Source: Oceanirhabdus seepicola
GTDB lineage: Bacteria > Bacillota > Clostridia > Clostridiales > Clostridiaceae
Direction: 5' to 3'
Assembly: GCF_023684385.1 (NCBI RefSeq)
Contig: NZ_JAGSOJ010000003.1
Span: 372,001-436,000 of the forward strand
Length of the DNA stretch: 64,000 nucleotides
The translations under genes were made by a program, and so were the position numbers. Positions within the stretch are counted from its first letter, which is position 1. Each line of letters starts with the position of its first letter. Under the pieces are notes generated by a model. That model was not told the DNA's origin and did not search any database. It worked only from the letters and a program-made list of their open reading frames with translations. Below, piece after piece: positions 54,344-62,525 of the stretch.

Positions 54344-55200
54344 TATTTAACCTCCTTGATTCTTTCTTCATAATATTTTTCAAGACTTTCTTTTGCTTGT
54401 TTATATTTTTCAGAATCAAAGGAACCATAGTGCCAGCGATAGTCATCTTCCATAAAGTCAATTCCACACCCCTTTATTGTATTAGCAAGAATTAATACAG
54501 GAGCAGAGTTTTCTTGAAGAGCAAAATCAATTGCTTCAGATAATTCTCTGAAACTATGTCCATTAACTTCTTTTACAATGAATCCAAAAGCCTTCCATTT
54601 ATCAATAAAAGGTTCTAGCTTCATAACATCTTCAGTACGACCATCAATCATACATCTATTTCTATCAACTATAGTTATAAGATTAGTTACATTATAATGA
54701 GAGGCGGACATAGCAGCTTCCCATACAGAACCTTCATCACATTCTCCGTCACCAAGAAGACAGTAGGTTATATAAGACTTATTATGAAGTCTTGCAGCAA
54801 GAGCAGTTCCAATAGCAATTGGGAGACCGTGACCAAGGGAACCACTTGATGCATCAACTCCAGGAACTTTTTGTGAATCTAAGTGCATCCCTAGTTTAGA
54901 ACCTGTGTGATTATATTCCTTCAATAACTCCTTATCAAAATATCCTTTATCAGCCAGTACTGGCGCAAACCCAACACCTACGTGTCCTTTGCTTAAAATA
55001 AATCTATCTCTATCTTGCCAAAGGGGGTTTTTAGGGTCAATTTTCATGTATTTATGATATAGAATTGTAAAAATATCCATTGAGCTAAGGGAACCACCGA
55101 CATGTCCACTCCCAGCCCAAACTACTGTGTCAACACAGAGTTTTCTTAATTGGTGAGCTTTCTTTTCAAGCATGAGTAATTCTTGATTTGATAATGGCAT
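54343..55200 (-). CDS. Transketolase-like, N-terminal (thiamine diphosphate) subunit
   Basis: A 285-residue subunit with the thiamine diphosphate motif GDGECDEGSVWEAAM followed by NLITIVDRN (about residues 148-182) and the N-terminal WAGSGHVGGSLSSMDI typical of transketolases. Coupled to the C-subunit by a one-base overlap. It could be a housekeeping transketolase, yet its operon partners are not pentose-phosphate genes; DesA of steroid desmolase is a homologous type. Confidence 0.92.
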   Translation of the reverse strand: MPLSNQELLMLEKKAHQLRKLCVDTVVWAGSGHVGGSLSSMDIFTILYHKYMKIDPKNPLWQDRDRFILSKGHVGVGFAPVLADKGYFDKELLKEYNHTGSKLGMHLDSQKVPGVDASSGSLGHGLPIAIGTALAARLHNKSYITYCLLGDGECDEGSVWEAAMSASHYNVTNLITIVDRNRCMIDGRTEDVMKLEPFIDKWKAFGFIVKEVNGHSFRELSEAIDFALQENSAPVLILANTIKGCGIDFMEDDYRWHYGSFDSEKYKQAKESLEKYYEERIKEVK

Positions 55201-55248
55201 ATTATTCTTCCTTTCTAAATAATATTTTTTATAACAAATATTATAAAT

Positions 55249-56505
55249 TTATTTGATTTCAGGATGGTTAGACTTAACTACTTTAAACGCCTCTTCTGCA
55301 ATCTCATGAGTAAGTTTTATATCTTCATTACTGAGTGAGCAGTTTATAAATAAATTATGATGTGCTGCAAAGAAAGCACCTCTTCTTACACATTCAGCTA
55401 TCCATTCTTGATGGAGTGTAAGAGAGTCATCATTAGTGATTCTCATATACCACATAGAAGGGATACCACTAACTTTTAAATCAAAACCATATTTTTTTCC
55501 TATTTCAACTAGACCGTCAGTTAGCTTTTTGCCTTTTTCTTGCATAAGCTTTGGTCCATTAATTTCTTTAAGTTTATTGATACAAGCGATTCCAGCTGCA
55601 AAGGGGGCAGCTGAGAGCCAATAACTGCCAGTATACATAACGGAAGAAGCAGCATCTCTTAGTGCATCTGTACCACAAAGAGTTGAGAAGTTCCAACCAT
55701 TTCCTAAAGCCTTACAGAAACACATTAGATCTGCTTTGAATCCAAAGTAATGATCTGAGCCAGCCATATCTAATCTAAAACCACATCGAACATCATCAAT
55801 AGCAAGTACAATACCATTGTCTGTACATAACTTCCTTATTTTTTGCCAGTAATCTTTTTGAGGTAGTTCATTATCTTGGAATACAGGATGGTGATAAGGT
55901 GTAGCCATAAAGCATGCTATCTCATCAGGATTATCTTTAACAATCTTTTCAACCTCTTCGTAGTTATTCCAGTTTACGTATATGTTATTAGCTATATCTT
56001 CTTCAACTATTCCAGGGCAACCTAGTTTCTGTGTCCAAGGTGCAACACCATGATATCCACCTTTAACGAGAATTGTTTTTTTTCTGCCAGTAGCGGCTTT
56101 AGCAACCATAAGAGCAAAGCTAGTAACGTCTCCTCCGTTCTTGGCAAAGAAAGCCCAGTCGGCCATTTCAACTGTATCTACCATTAGTTCAGCAAATTCT
56201 ATCATTTTAGTAGATGGAGCAGTAGTACAGTTTCCTAGTTTAAGTTGTTCTTTAACTGCATTATCAACTACATCATCGTTATATCCAAGAACGTTTGGAC
56301 CATAGGCACACATATAATCTATAAATCTATTTCCATCTACATCCCAGAAGTAAGAACCTTTTGCACGTTCAGAGTAGAAAGGATATGCGCTAGTAGGTAT
56401 ATAACATCCTTCCACAGGTCCAAGATGTCCATAAATACCAGTAGGAATAACTTTTAAAGCTCTTTTAAATAATTCTAAATTTTTCTCATATTTATATAAT
56501 TTCAT
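55249..56505 (-). CDS. Class III aminotransferase, glutamate-1-semialdehyde aminomutase-like
   Basis: A 418-residue PLP enzyme. The Schiff-base Lys is in CFCKALGNGW (about residue 264), AIDDVRCGFRLD supplies the Asp for the ring nitrogen, and GSYFWDVDGNRFIDYMCAYGPNVLGY is the family N-terminus. It lacks neighbouring haem genes, so it is unlikely to be HemL. It probably transaminates or epimerises an intermediate in the pathway with the transketolase, which begins 49 bp downstream. Confidence 0.88.
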   Translation of the reverse strand: MKLYKYEKNLELFKRALKVIPTGIYGHLGPVEGCYIPTSAYPFYSERAKGSYFWDVDGNRFIDYMCAYGPNVLGYNDDVVDNAVKEQLKLGNCTTAPSTKMIEFAELMVDTVEMADWAFFAKNGGDVTSFALMVAKAATGRKKTILVKGGYHGVAPWTQKLGCPGIVEEDIANNIYVNWNNYEEVEKIVKDNPDEIACFMATPYHHPVFQDNELPQKDYWQKIRKLCTDNGIVLAIDDVRCGFRLDMAGSDHYFGFKADLMCFCKALGNGWNFSTLCGTDALRDAASSVMYTGSYWLSAAPFAAGIACINKLKEINGPKLMQEKGKKLTDGLVEIGKKYGFDLKVSGIPSMWYMRITNDDSLTLHQEWIAECVRRGAFFAAHHNLFINCSLSNEDIKLTHEIAEEAFKVVKSNHPEIK

Positions 56506-56526
56506 AGTTAACTCCTTTCAATATCG

Positions 56527-57282
56527 CTATAGGTATGATGGTACTTGGCCAAGTAATTTATTAAGATTATCAAGCATTGGGATAAAACCTTTCATTTGCA
56601 GTCTTCCTGTAGCAATACAGGTGTAAGAATCAATATTTCCATTCAAGACAGCATTTGCAGTTTCAATATCTGCGAAAATCATTGAAGACCTTGGAGAAGA
56701 AACAGGGCCTTTTTGTGCTTCCAAATGACCGTTTTTTACACTTATTTTTATTGATGGTCCACCATTTAATACAGAAACCCCTATGACTCCATTGGGAATT
56801 CTGCTAGCATTTAATTTTCCTATTCTGTCTGTATTTCCTATTTCACATAGTGCAAAGAATGCAGCATAGGATGATAATATTGTATTTATTTTCATATATG
56901 AATTATCCTCTAAGAGTTCTTCTGTTGGTTTTAAATAGTAGGAGAGTTTATTGGTAAGTGTGACAAATTCATTGGTAAGAAATTTTATCTTTGTGAATCC
57001 CTTTGTAGGAATTGGATTTGCATTACCGTCAATCATAGCATTGAAATGTTCTGGTGACTTAAAATAAAGCTTCAAGTTACATTTTCCTTTACCCCTCGTA
57101 AATACACATTTATCATCCTTAAAGGAGAGAAATGCTTTTGGTCCATTTTTTACTGAAAATTGAATTGAAATATTCTTACCTTTTATTAGTTCTTTCATTT
57201 CATTGTCTAATTCACATAGGTCTTCAAGATTACGCAATACAGCATAAAGATTAATATTAGCTTTAGTCAATTGATCAGTCAT
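56527..57282 (-). CDS. Double SCP2-like (sterol carrier) protein 2, first gene of the operon
   Basis: A 251-residue paralogue of the protein at 52548. The first lobe (about 30-120) has ISIQFSVKNGPKAFLSF and PEHFNAMIDG; the second (about 165-250) has PSIKISVKNGHLEAQ, ETANAVLNGNID and ATGRLQMKGFIPMLDNLNKLL, the typical SCP2 C-terminus. The start follows GAAGGGAGGTTTAAA. A hydrophobic carrier role for the operon substrate is inferred. Confidence 0.68.
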   Translation of the reverse strand: MTDQLTKANINLYAVLRNLEDLCELDNEMKELIKGKNISIQFSVKNGPKAFLSFKDDKCVFTRGKGKCNLKLYFKSPEHFNAMIDGNANPIPTKGFTKIKFLTNEFVTLTNKLSYYLKPTEELLEDNSYMKINTILSSYAAFFALCEIGNTDRIGKLNASRIPNGVIGVSVLNGGPSIKISVKNGHLEAQKGPVSSPRSSMIFADIETANAVLNGNIDSYTCIATGRLQMKGFIPMLDNLNKLLGQVPSYL

Positions 57283-57325
57283 TTTAAACCTCCCTTCAAA
57301 ATATAAACACTTTAATAATTAATAT

Positions 57326-57343
57326 AGAACGAGCACTCACTCT
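57326..57343. promoter_or_regulatory. Candidate TetR operator AGAACGAGCACTCACTCT
   Basis: An imperfect 18-bp palindrome (six of nine pairs match), centred about 50 bp upstream of the first operon gene, in the position expected for repression by the operon's own TetR protein. Confidence 0.4.
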
Positions 57344-57446
57344 ATAAATATGTTTTTTTGATATATAATAGAACGTATTTTTAAAGATAGTAAAAAAACT
57401 CTCTAAATGTTGTGGTTTTTTTATTTGATATTTTGGATAAATAGAG

Positions 57447-57462
57447 GTGAACAGCACCATAA
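57447..57462 (+). repeat. Degenerate copy of the dispersed 16-mer
   Basis: GTGAACAGCACCATAA resembles GTGAACCGTATCATAA (four differences). As at 17517 it is preceded by a hairpin-like GTGG segment, a T run and AT-rich spacer. Confidence 0.35.
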
Positions 57463-57534
57463 GTAAAGACAAGCATCGTGATTATATTTTGATTTTTCAG
57501 TACATAAAGGTGGATAGAGTGGATAGATAGGTAT

Positions 57535-57577
57535 AAAAAAGTGGTCAGCTAAATGAATTTTGCTGATCACTTTTTTT
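57535..57577. terminator. Strong bidirectional terminator
   Basis: AAAAAAGTGGTCAGC pairs with GCTGATCACTTTTTT around a 12-nt loop, with A and T runs at either side. No intact gene ends just before it, so it may belong to a lost gene or isolate the two divergent units. Confidence 0.75.
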
Positions 57578-57707
57578 ATGTTTAATTAAAAATCTTGTAC
57601 TAAATATATACATAAAAATGAGATAGTCATGAAAAATCAGATTAGGTAAAAAAATAAATTTTATAATACGGGTAAAGGTACTAAAATCGCCTTTACTCCG
57701 TTTTATA

Positions 57708-57733
57708 GTACTATATACGATTAATTATAGTAC
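57708..57733. promoter_or_regulatory. Inverted repeat GTACTATA-N10-TATAGTAC (HxlR-like operator candidate)
   Basis: Perfect 8-bp arms separated by 10 bp, about 125 bp upstream of the flavin oxidoreductase start. Spacing and TAGTAC arms recall HxlR/YodB-type operators, which control quinone- and aldehyde-responsive reductases. No HxlR gene is in the window. Confidence 0.45.
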
Positions 57734-57855
57734 TTGTGATAATGATGGGATGGTAATACAATTAACTTGTAATCAACGAGACACATCGATAAATATTGAT
57801 AAATTTCTGAGCTAGTTTGCTAAGAAAGAGAATCTATAACGGAGGAGGCATTCAA

Positions 57856-58917
57856 ATGAAATCATTATACGAAAAGACTCTATTAGGAGGTATTGAAGTT
57901 AGAAACCGATTTGTACGTTCAGCAACTCACGAGAGCATATCTCTTGATGGATCAGTTACACCTGAGATCATTAATCTATACAAGAAACTGGCTCAGGAAG
58001 AAGTGGGCTTAATAGTAACAAGTGGATTGGAAGTAACAGAAGAAAAAGTATTCACAAACTCAATGAGAATCTGCGACGATTCTTGTATTGTGCCATTCAA
58101 AGAATTGACAGATGCTGTTCATGAAGCTGGGGGTAAAATTGTTTCTCAACTTTTACATGGCGGACCTATTGTATTTTTAAAACCTGACTACGAGCCGGTT
58201 GGACCATCTGCGGTTCAAGATAGATTCTCTAAAATTATCCCAAAAGTGATGACGAAAGAAGATATTGATACGATTGTAAATCGATTTGGAGATGCAGCAT
58301 ATCGAAGTCAATTGGCAGGTTTTGATGGTGTTCAAATTCAAGGATCAGCTGGGTTCTTGCTTAATAAATTTTTATCACCTTACTATAATAGACGTTCAGA
58401 TGAATACGGTGGATCTATTGAAAATCGTTCGAGGATATTGGGCGAAATTCGAGAGGTTATTGCCCAAAAATGTGGTGATGATTACCCGGTTTTCATTAAA
58501 TTATCAATAGATGACCTTATGAAAGATGGTGTTAAAGGACTTGAGTTCTCAGAAGGTAAAGAAATTGCGAAACATTTGGCAATATTAGGGTACGATGCTA
58601 TTGAAGCCTGTGGCGGAATCGTTGGTGAAACAGCTCCCACTGCTGACTACAATGGAGGAGAACCTTACTTAAAAGATCAATTCATTGAACTTGCTAAAGA
58701 GATTGAAGCACCTCTTATTACCATCGGAGGCATTCGTAGCGAAAGAGCGGCACAAGAACTCATTAATAGTGGAAACATTGAAGCAGTTTCTTTCAGTAGA
58801 CCATTTATAGCAGATCAAGATTTGGTCCGCAGATTTAAAAATGGAGAAAATACAAGATGTAATACTTGTTTCCAGTGTAATGGTCCTAAGGGTATCCGAT
58901 GTATTCAAAATGCTTAA
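57856..58917 (+). CDS. NADH:flavin oxidoreductase (old yellow enzyme family)
   Basis: A 353-residue single-domain FMN TIM barrel: RNRFVRSATHES, SQLLHGGPIVF, QIQGSAGFLLNKFLSPYYNRR and a C-terminal Cys segment (CNTCFQCNG) like the short OYE group that may hold a small metal or Fe-S site. It reduces activated C=C bonds of enones or quinones. The start at 57856 follows GGAGGAGG; the frame opens earlier but without a ribosome site. It leads a four-gene unit with two tautomerases and a PPOX-type protein. Confidence 0.88.
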   Translation: MKSLYEKTLLGGIEVRNRFVRSATHESISLDGSVTPEIINLYKKLAQEEVGLIVTSGLEVTEEKVFTNSMRICDDSCIVPFKELTDAVHEAGGKIVSQLLHGGPIVFLKPDYEPVGPSAVQDRFSKIIPKVMTKEDIDTIVNRFGDAAYRSQLAGFDGVQIQGSAGFLLNKFLSPYYNRRSDEYGGSIENRSRILGEIREVIAQKCGDDYPVFIKLSIDDLMKDGVKGLEFSEGKEIAKHLAILGYDAIEACGGIVGETAPTADYNGGEPYLKDQFIELAKEIEAPLITIGGIRSERAAQELINSGNIEAVSFSRPFIADQDLVRRFKNGENTRCNTCFQCNGPKGIRCIQNA

Positions 58918-58988
58918 CGTCAATCTATAATAGTAATGCGTTGGTGAGTAAATAAACAATGAATTGTAATTTTAAGGAGGATAACAAG

Positions 58989-59201
58989 ATGCCACTAATT
59001 AGAGTAACTACGTCACCATTAACAACCGAACAAAAGAAAGAAATGGTTCGACAAATGACAGAAGTAACAATGGAGGTTCTTGGAGCACCTGAACAAGCAC
59101 ATATTGTGCTGATTGATGAGTTGCCAATAGATGCTTTAGGAATGGGTAAGTTAACCGTTGCAGAGATGGTTGAGAGCAAAATGAACCACGTTGCCGAGTA
59201 A
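58989..59201 (+). CDS. 4-oxalocrotonate tautomerase family protein 1
   Basis: A 70-residue protein beginning M-P, so that after Met removal the catalytic Pro1 is exposed; RVTTSPLTTEQKKEMVRQMTE is the family strand-helix. The start ATG at 58989 follows AAGGAGGATAACAAG. These enzymes convert enol and keto tautomers or act as hydratases and dehalogenases. It is 38 bp upstream of a paralogue. Confidence 0.88.
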   Translation: MPLIRVTTSPLTTEQKKEMVRQMTEVTMEVLGAPEQAHIVLIDELPIDALGMGKLTVAEMVESKMNHVAE

Positions 59202-59239
59202 TCAAACTATGAAATACACAGTTTTAGGAGGATGATTAA

Positions 59240-59434
59240 ATGCCAGTAATTAACGTAACTTCAGGTCCGATGACAACCGAAGAAAAGAAAGAACTGATTA
59301 GACGATTGACAGAAGTATCAATGGAGATTACAGGAACACCAGAGCATGGAAATTCGGTGTTAATAAATGAGTTGCCATTAGATGCTTTAGGAATAGGTAA
59401 AAAAACGGCTGCAGAAGTATTTGCACAAAAGTAG
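59240..59434 (+). CDS. 4-oxalocrotonate tautomerase family protein 2
   Basis: A 64-residue paralogue of the preceding gene, also with Pro after the start Met and Arg residues near position 11 (KKELIRRLTE). The start follows AGGAGGATGATTAA. Two diverged copies side by side suggest a heterohexameric enzyme, as known for some members, or recent duplication. Confidence 0.88.
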   Translation: MPVINVTSGPMTTEEKKELIRRLTEVSMEITGTPEHGNSVLINELPLDALGIGKKTAAEVFAQK

Positions 59435-59484
59435 AAATTATTAACGAAATCAATACAATAACCCCAAATATAGGAGGTAACAAA

Positions 59485-59886
59485 ATGAGTAAAGTAGTTG
59501 AATATTTAAATAAAAATAGAGTAGGACAGTTTGCAACAATTAAAGATGGTCAAGTGGTTATGAGACCTTTCCATTTTATTTTTGAAAAAGATGGAAAGTT
59601 CATATTTGGTACTGCAAATGACAAAGAAGTGTTTAAAGAATTAAAAGCAAATCCAACTGCTGGATTTGCTGTAATGGGCGACGACATGAAATGGCTAAGA
59701 CTTAGAGGTAAGGTTGAATTTTCAGATAGTCAAGAACTTAAAGATGAAATGTTTGAATATGAACCACTTTTAAAATCAGTATATAAGTCATCAGATAATC
59801 CAAGGTTTGAAGCCTTCTGCATTTACGACGGTGTGGCAAGCTTGCATGGTGGTTTAGGCAATGTTATAGAAGAGATAAAATTCTAA
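59485..59886 (+). CDS. Pyridoxamine-5'-phosphate-oxidase-fold flavin-binding protein
   Basis: A 133-residue split-barrel protein: VGQFATIKDGQVVMRPFHFIFEKDGKFIFGTANDKEVFKEL matches the PPOX-like family in several pieces (strand, FMN phosphate region, helix). Such proteins bind FMN, F420 or haem and reduce small substrates. It is the last of the flavin oxidoreductase unit, with start after TAGGAGGTAACAAA. Confidence 0.82.
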   Translation: MSKVVEYLNKNRVGQFATIKDGQVVMRPFHFIFEKDGKFIFGTANDKEVFKELKANPTAGFAVMGDDMKWLRLRGKVEFSDSQELKDEMFEYEPLLKSVYKSSDNPRFEAFCIYDGVASLHGGLGNVIEEIKF

Positions 59887-60016
59887 ATCATTATTAATGA
59901 GCAAAAAATTTTACTAAGATTATATAAATTAATACGAGCATATACATGGGGCAGGCTCCCGACATTTGTTTAGAAAAGTGTTTTTCATGAACGAATAAAT
60001 AAAAAAGGAGAATACA

Positions 60017-60133
60017 ATGAATCAGATACTTGATGTAATTAAGACAAGAAGAACTACCAGGAAATACAAATCAGAGAAGATTAAGAATGATGAGTTGTAT
60101 ATGATAAACTGCGGTTATACCAACTGCATTTAA
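60017..60133 (+). pseudogene. Nitroreductase N-terminal fragment
   Basis: ATG at 60017 after AAAAAAGGAGAATACA opens 38 codons: MNQILDVIKTRRTTRKYKS is the N-terminal FMN-phosphate segment of nitroreductases, then the frame leaves the family (MINCGYTNCI) and stops. The rest of the gene is missing. Confidence 0.75.
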
Positions 60134-60208
60134 CCTTACCATAAGTAAGTATAGTCATATTAAACAAAACAATCATAGAGCATAGAATTGATTATAATGG
60201 AGGATATG

Positions 60209-60224
60209 GTGAACCGTATAATAA
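60209..60224 (+). repeat. Dispersed 16-mer variant GTGAACCGTATAATAA
   Basis: One difference from the three exact copies inside the island. It lies outside the island, so the repeat is not island-specific. Confidence 0.5.
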
Positions 60225-60338
60225 ATAACAGAGGTTTTTTTAGAGTTACTATATATACTACACATGTGGAGTGCTGCTCACTGCTAAAGTTGAAGTAGTA
60301 GGTGTGGTGGTTGTTGTAAATTAATGTCTAAAGTTATT

Positions 60339-60372
60339 AGAGTCAATAAGATAAAGAGTTCTTATTGACTCT
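60339..60372. terminator. Intrinsic terminator-like hairpin
   Basis: AGAGTCAATAAG pairs exactly with CTTATTGACTCT around a 10-nt loop, followed by TTTTAC. It has no intact gene just upstream. Confidence 0.7.
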
Positions 60373-60698
60373 TTTACAATGGTTTTAGATTATTTAGAGT
60401 GAATCATATACTTCGAAACTAAAATGTTTGATTAGAAGTTGAAACATTCCAGATATGACAATTGTAAATATAAGTTTTTTAGAGTATAATAATATTATTC
60501 CTAAATTCTGGAGAAATAAGTTATGAGGTTTACTTAGAGGCATATTGTTCGTATCCATTTCATTAAGAGGATGATGATGAGAGAGCTAAAAAATTATTGA
60601 AATGTTGTCCATGCCAATCCAAAATGAAGGATGCCAGACGGCATCCAGTCTCGGAATGTTAGGTGATAACAATTACTTAAGAATTGAAAGGAACGAAT

Positions 60699-61148
60699 AT
60701 GAGAGAACCATATCAAGTTTTAGTAATACCATATAAAATTATCAATGATGATATTAAGTTCGCCATCTTTAGTAGAAGCGATATGAAATGTTGGCAATGG
60801 ATCGCCGGTGGTGGTGAAGATTTTGATGAGTCTATTATTGAATCTGCTCGTAGAGAGGCTTACGAAGAAGCCAGGATTCCATTGAATTCTGCTTTAATTG
60901 AGTTAGATTCAAGAACTACAATTCCTGTAGAGCATTGTGCAGGTGGATTCATTTGGGGTGACGATGTTTATGTTGTTGAAGAATATAGTTTTGGTGTTAA
61001 TGTTATAAGTGATAAATTGGAAATTTCCTCTGAACATAAGGGATTCAAGTGGGTCTCGTATGATGAAGCAATGGAATTACTAAAGTATGATAGTAATAGA
61101 TCAGCTTTGTGGGAATTGAATATAAGATTACTTAGGCAGACGAATTAA
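60699..61148 (+). CDS. Nudix hydrolase
   Basis: A 149-residue protein with a full Nudix box GGGEDFDESIIESARREAYEEA (given here as its motif; Gly at about 38, REAYEE catalytic helix at about 52). It cleaves nucleoside diphosphate-linked compounds. ATG 60699 is chosen because GAAAGGA lies 6-8 nt upstream; the TTG at 60684 begins in that site. A 12-bp direct repeat (TTGTCCATGCCA) flanks the gene, hinting at its arrival as a unit. Confidence 0.85.
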   Translation: MREPYQVLVIPYKIINDDIKFAIFSRSDMKCWQWIAGGGEDFDESIIESARREAYEEARIPLNSALIELDSRTTIPVEHCAGGFIWGDDVYVVEEYSFGVNVISDKLEISSEHKGFKWVSYDEAMELLKYDSNRSALWELNIRLLRQTN

Positions 61149-61289
61149 GAGTTATTGGCTACAATGTAATTAACATCTCCTAACAGAAGTGTTGCTATTA
61201 TTGTCCATGCCAAACCTGGAGTATACCCAATTTGTTAGACACATAAAAAAGTATGTATAATATAGATATGAAAAGGATGTGTTTATTTA

Positions 61290-61415
61290 ATGGGTAAAAG
61301 AAGCAGTTTTTCAGTAGAATATAAAAAAGACATAATAAAATTGGTAACCGAGCAAGGGAAAAAAGCATCACATGTAGCAAAAGATATTGGTGTAAATGAG
61401 TCAAAGAGGTATTAA
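61290..61415 (+). pseudogene. IS3-family transposase OrfA fragment
   Basis: MGKRSSFSVEYKKDIIKLV, then VAKDIGVNES, is the N-terminal helix-turn-helix of IS3/IS911-type OrfA. It stops after 41 codons. A TGTTAGACACATAAAAAA segment at 61233, about 60 bp upstream, looks like an IS3-type terminal repeat. OrfB and the right end are missing. Confidence 0.75.
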
Positions 61416-61550
61416 TTTATAACATGTCTCTGATTTGAAAAGAGCTTAAAAAAGTCGATAATAGAGAAATGAATTCTAGTAAAAACTAATAGTAATGGCA
61501 CGTGTTATATTATTAAATTAGATGCATTAAGAATAATGAAATTATAATAA

Positions 61551-61593
61551 AAAAAGCTGGGTCAGATATAGATATAGACTGACTCAGCTTTTT
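61551..61593. terminator. Terminator between IS fragment and EFR1 ferredoxin gene
   Basis: AAAAAGCTGGGTCAG pairs with CTGACTCAGCTTTTT (one mismatch), with A and T runs outside. On the minus strand it closes the ferredoxin gene. Confidence 0.8.
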
Positions 61594-61634
61594 ATGTTTA
61601 ATAATCAATAAAGTGTAACCTATTCAATTTAATC

Positions 61635-62429
61635 CTAGCGATACATAAGCTCCTTGACATTAACATTTGGATGTCTATAAGGTTTAAAGTCCTTACGGTT
61701 CATCTTTTTAAAGCCCAAGGATTTTTGAGGACAGTTATTAATGCATGCAAAGCACATTTCGCAGTTTGATTTGAACTGGGGTTTGCCATTCATTTCAATA
61801 TTCTCCATGGGACAGACTTTTGAGCAAACAGAGCAACCATTGCAATTATCATTTGCTTCAATAACCTTAAATTGAAGATGGTTCTCTAACGCTGAAGAAA
61901 ATATCCCGCTCATTTTTCTAGAAGCTCTATTCAGTGAGTTTGACTTTGGTCTGATGTTCTCTACCATATCGACAATTGCGCGAACATTTTCCTTAACGGA
62001 AACTTCCGATTTAGATAAAATCGATTCAAGCTTTTCATCAGTGTATTTAAAAAGTGTACTATTACTTGGAAACCTTGTTTGAAATGTGTTGGTGACGATG
62101 ATGTCGTTATCAGATAGTATATCTACAATACTTGAAGTAGCACCTCCAGCCCCTCCGCCACCACAATGAGCATACGTAAATACATAAGATTTTGATGACA
62201 CGCGAAGTTTCTCAGCAAATCTTTTTACAATAGCTGGGGCAGTCATAGCATAAGTTGGATATATAATGCCTATACGATTAGCACTTGAGTGTAGCGATTG
62301 GGAAAGATTAAGAGTGTTTATGGGAATTAGTTCAACTGCTTCATTTCTCTGAACTAAACTCTCCTTAACTGACTTTGCAATATGCAGCCCGTTACCTGTT
62401 CCAGTAAAATAGTATAGTTCTGTTTTCAT
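61635..62429 (-). CDS. EFR1-type flavodoxin-ferredoxin protein
   Basis: A 264-residue protein: an N-terminal flavodoxin fold (YYFTGTGNGLHIAKSV, FMN phosphate loop, and IIYPTYAMTAP) and two C-terminal [4Fe-4S] motifs, CNGCSVCSKVCP and CEMCFACINNCP (about 193-235). It should carry electrons between a cytoplasmic donor and an unknown reductase. The start follows AAGGAGTCATAAT. A strong inverted repeat lies just upstream. Confidence 0.87.
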   Translation of the reverse strand: MKTELYYFTGTGNGLHIAKSVKESLVQRNEAVELIPINTLNLSQSLHSSANRIGIIYPTYAMTAPAIVKRFAEKLRVSSKSYVFTYAHCGGGGAGGATSSIVDILSDNDIIVTNTFQTRFPSNSTLFKYTDEKLESILSKSEVSVKENVRAIVDMVENIRPKSNSLNRASRKMSGIFSSALENHLQFKVIEANDNCNGCSVCSKVCPMENIEMNGKPQFKSNCEMCFACINNCPQKSLGFKKMNRKDFKPYRHPNVNVKELMYR

Positions 62430-62457
62430 ATTATGACTCCTTATTTGTTTAAATATT

Positions 62458-62490
62458 ACTCACTTCTATACTATACGATTAGAAGTGAGT
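62458..62490. promoter_or_regulatory. Perfect inverted repeat ACTCACTTCTA-N11-TAGAAGTGAGT
   Basis: Two exact 11-bp arms separated by 11 bp (centre to centre about two helical turns), 29 bp upstream of the ferredoxin start codon and downstream of the SDR gene end. It is not followed by T on either strand, so an operator is more likely than a terminator. Confidence 0.55.
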
Positions 62491-62525
62491 TAGACATCTT
62501 TATAACTTAAATATAATGCTAAATG

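Larger units (their letters stand above)
57283..57855. other. 573-bp divergent regulatory region
   Basis: It lies between the minus-strand SCP2 operon and the plus-strand flavin oxidoreductase. It contains a palindrome near 57326, a degenerate 16-mer repeat at 57447, a terminator at 57535 and an inverted repeat at 57708, each listed separately. No gene is seen. Confidence 0.55.
60134..60698. other. 565-bp gap with repeat and terminator
   Basis: It holds the 16-mer variant at 60209 and a terminator at 60339. The sequence TTGTCCATGCCA at about 60605 recurs at 61200, on the other side of the Nudix gene. A short open stretch near 60520-60660 gives no recognisable product. Confidence 0.5.

Noticed and set aside
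53336..55200. Assigning the transketolase pair as desA/desB
   Set aside because: The motifs prove only the transketolase family. Without phylogeny the steroid desmolase role remains a hypothesis, so no gene symbol is given.
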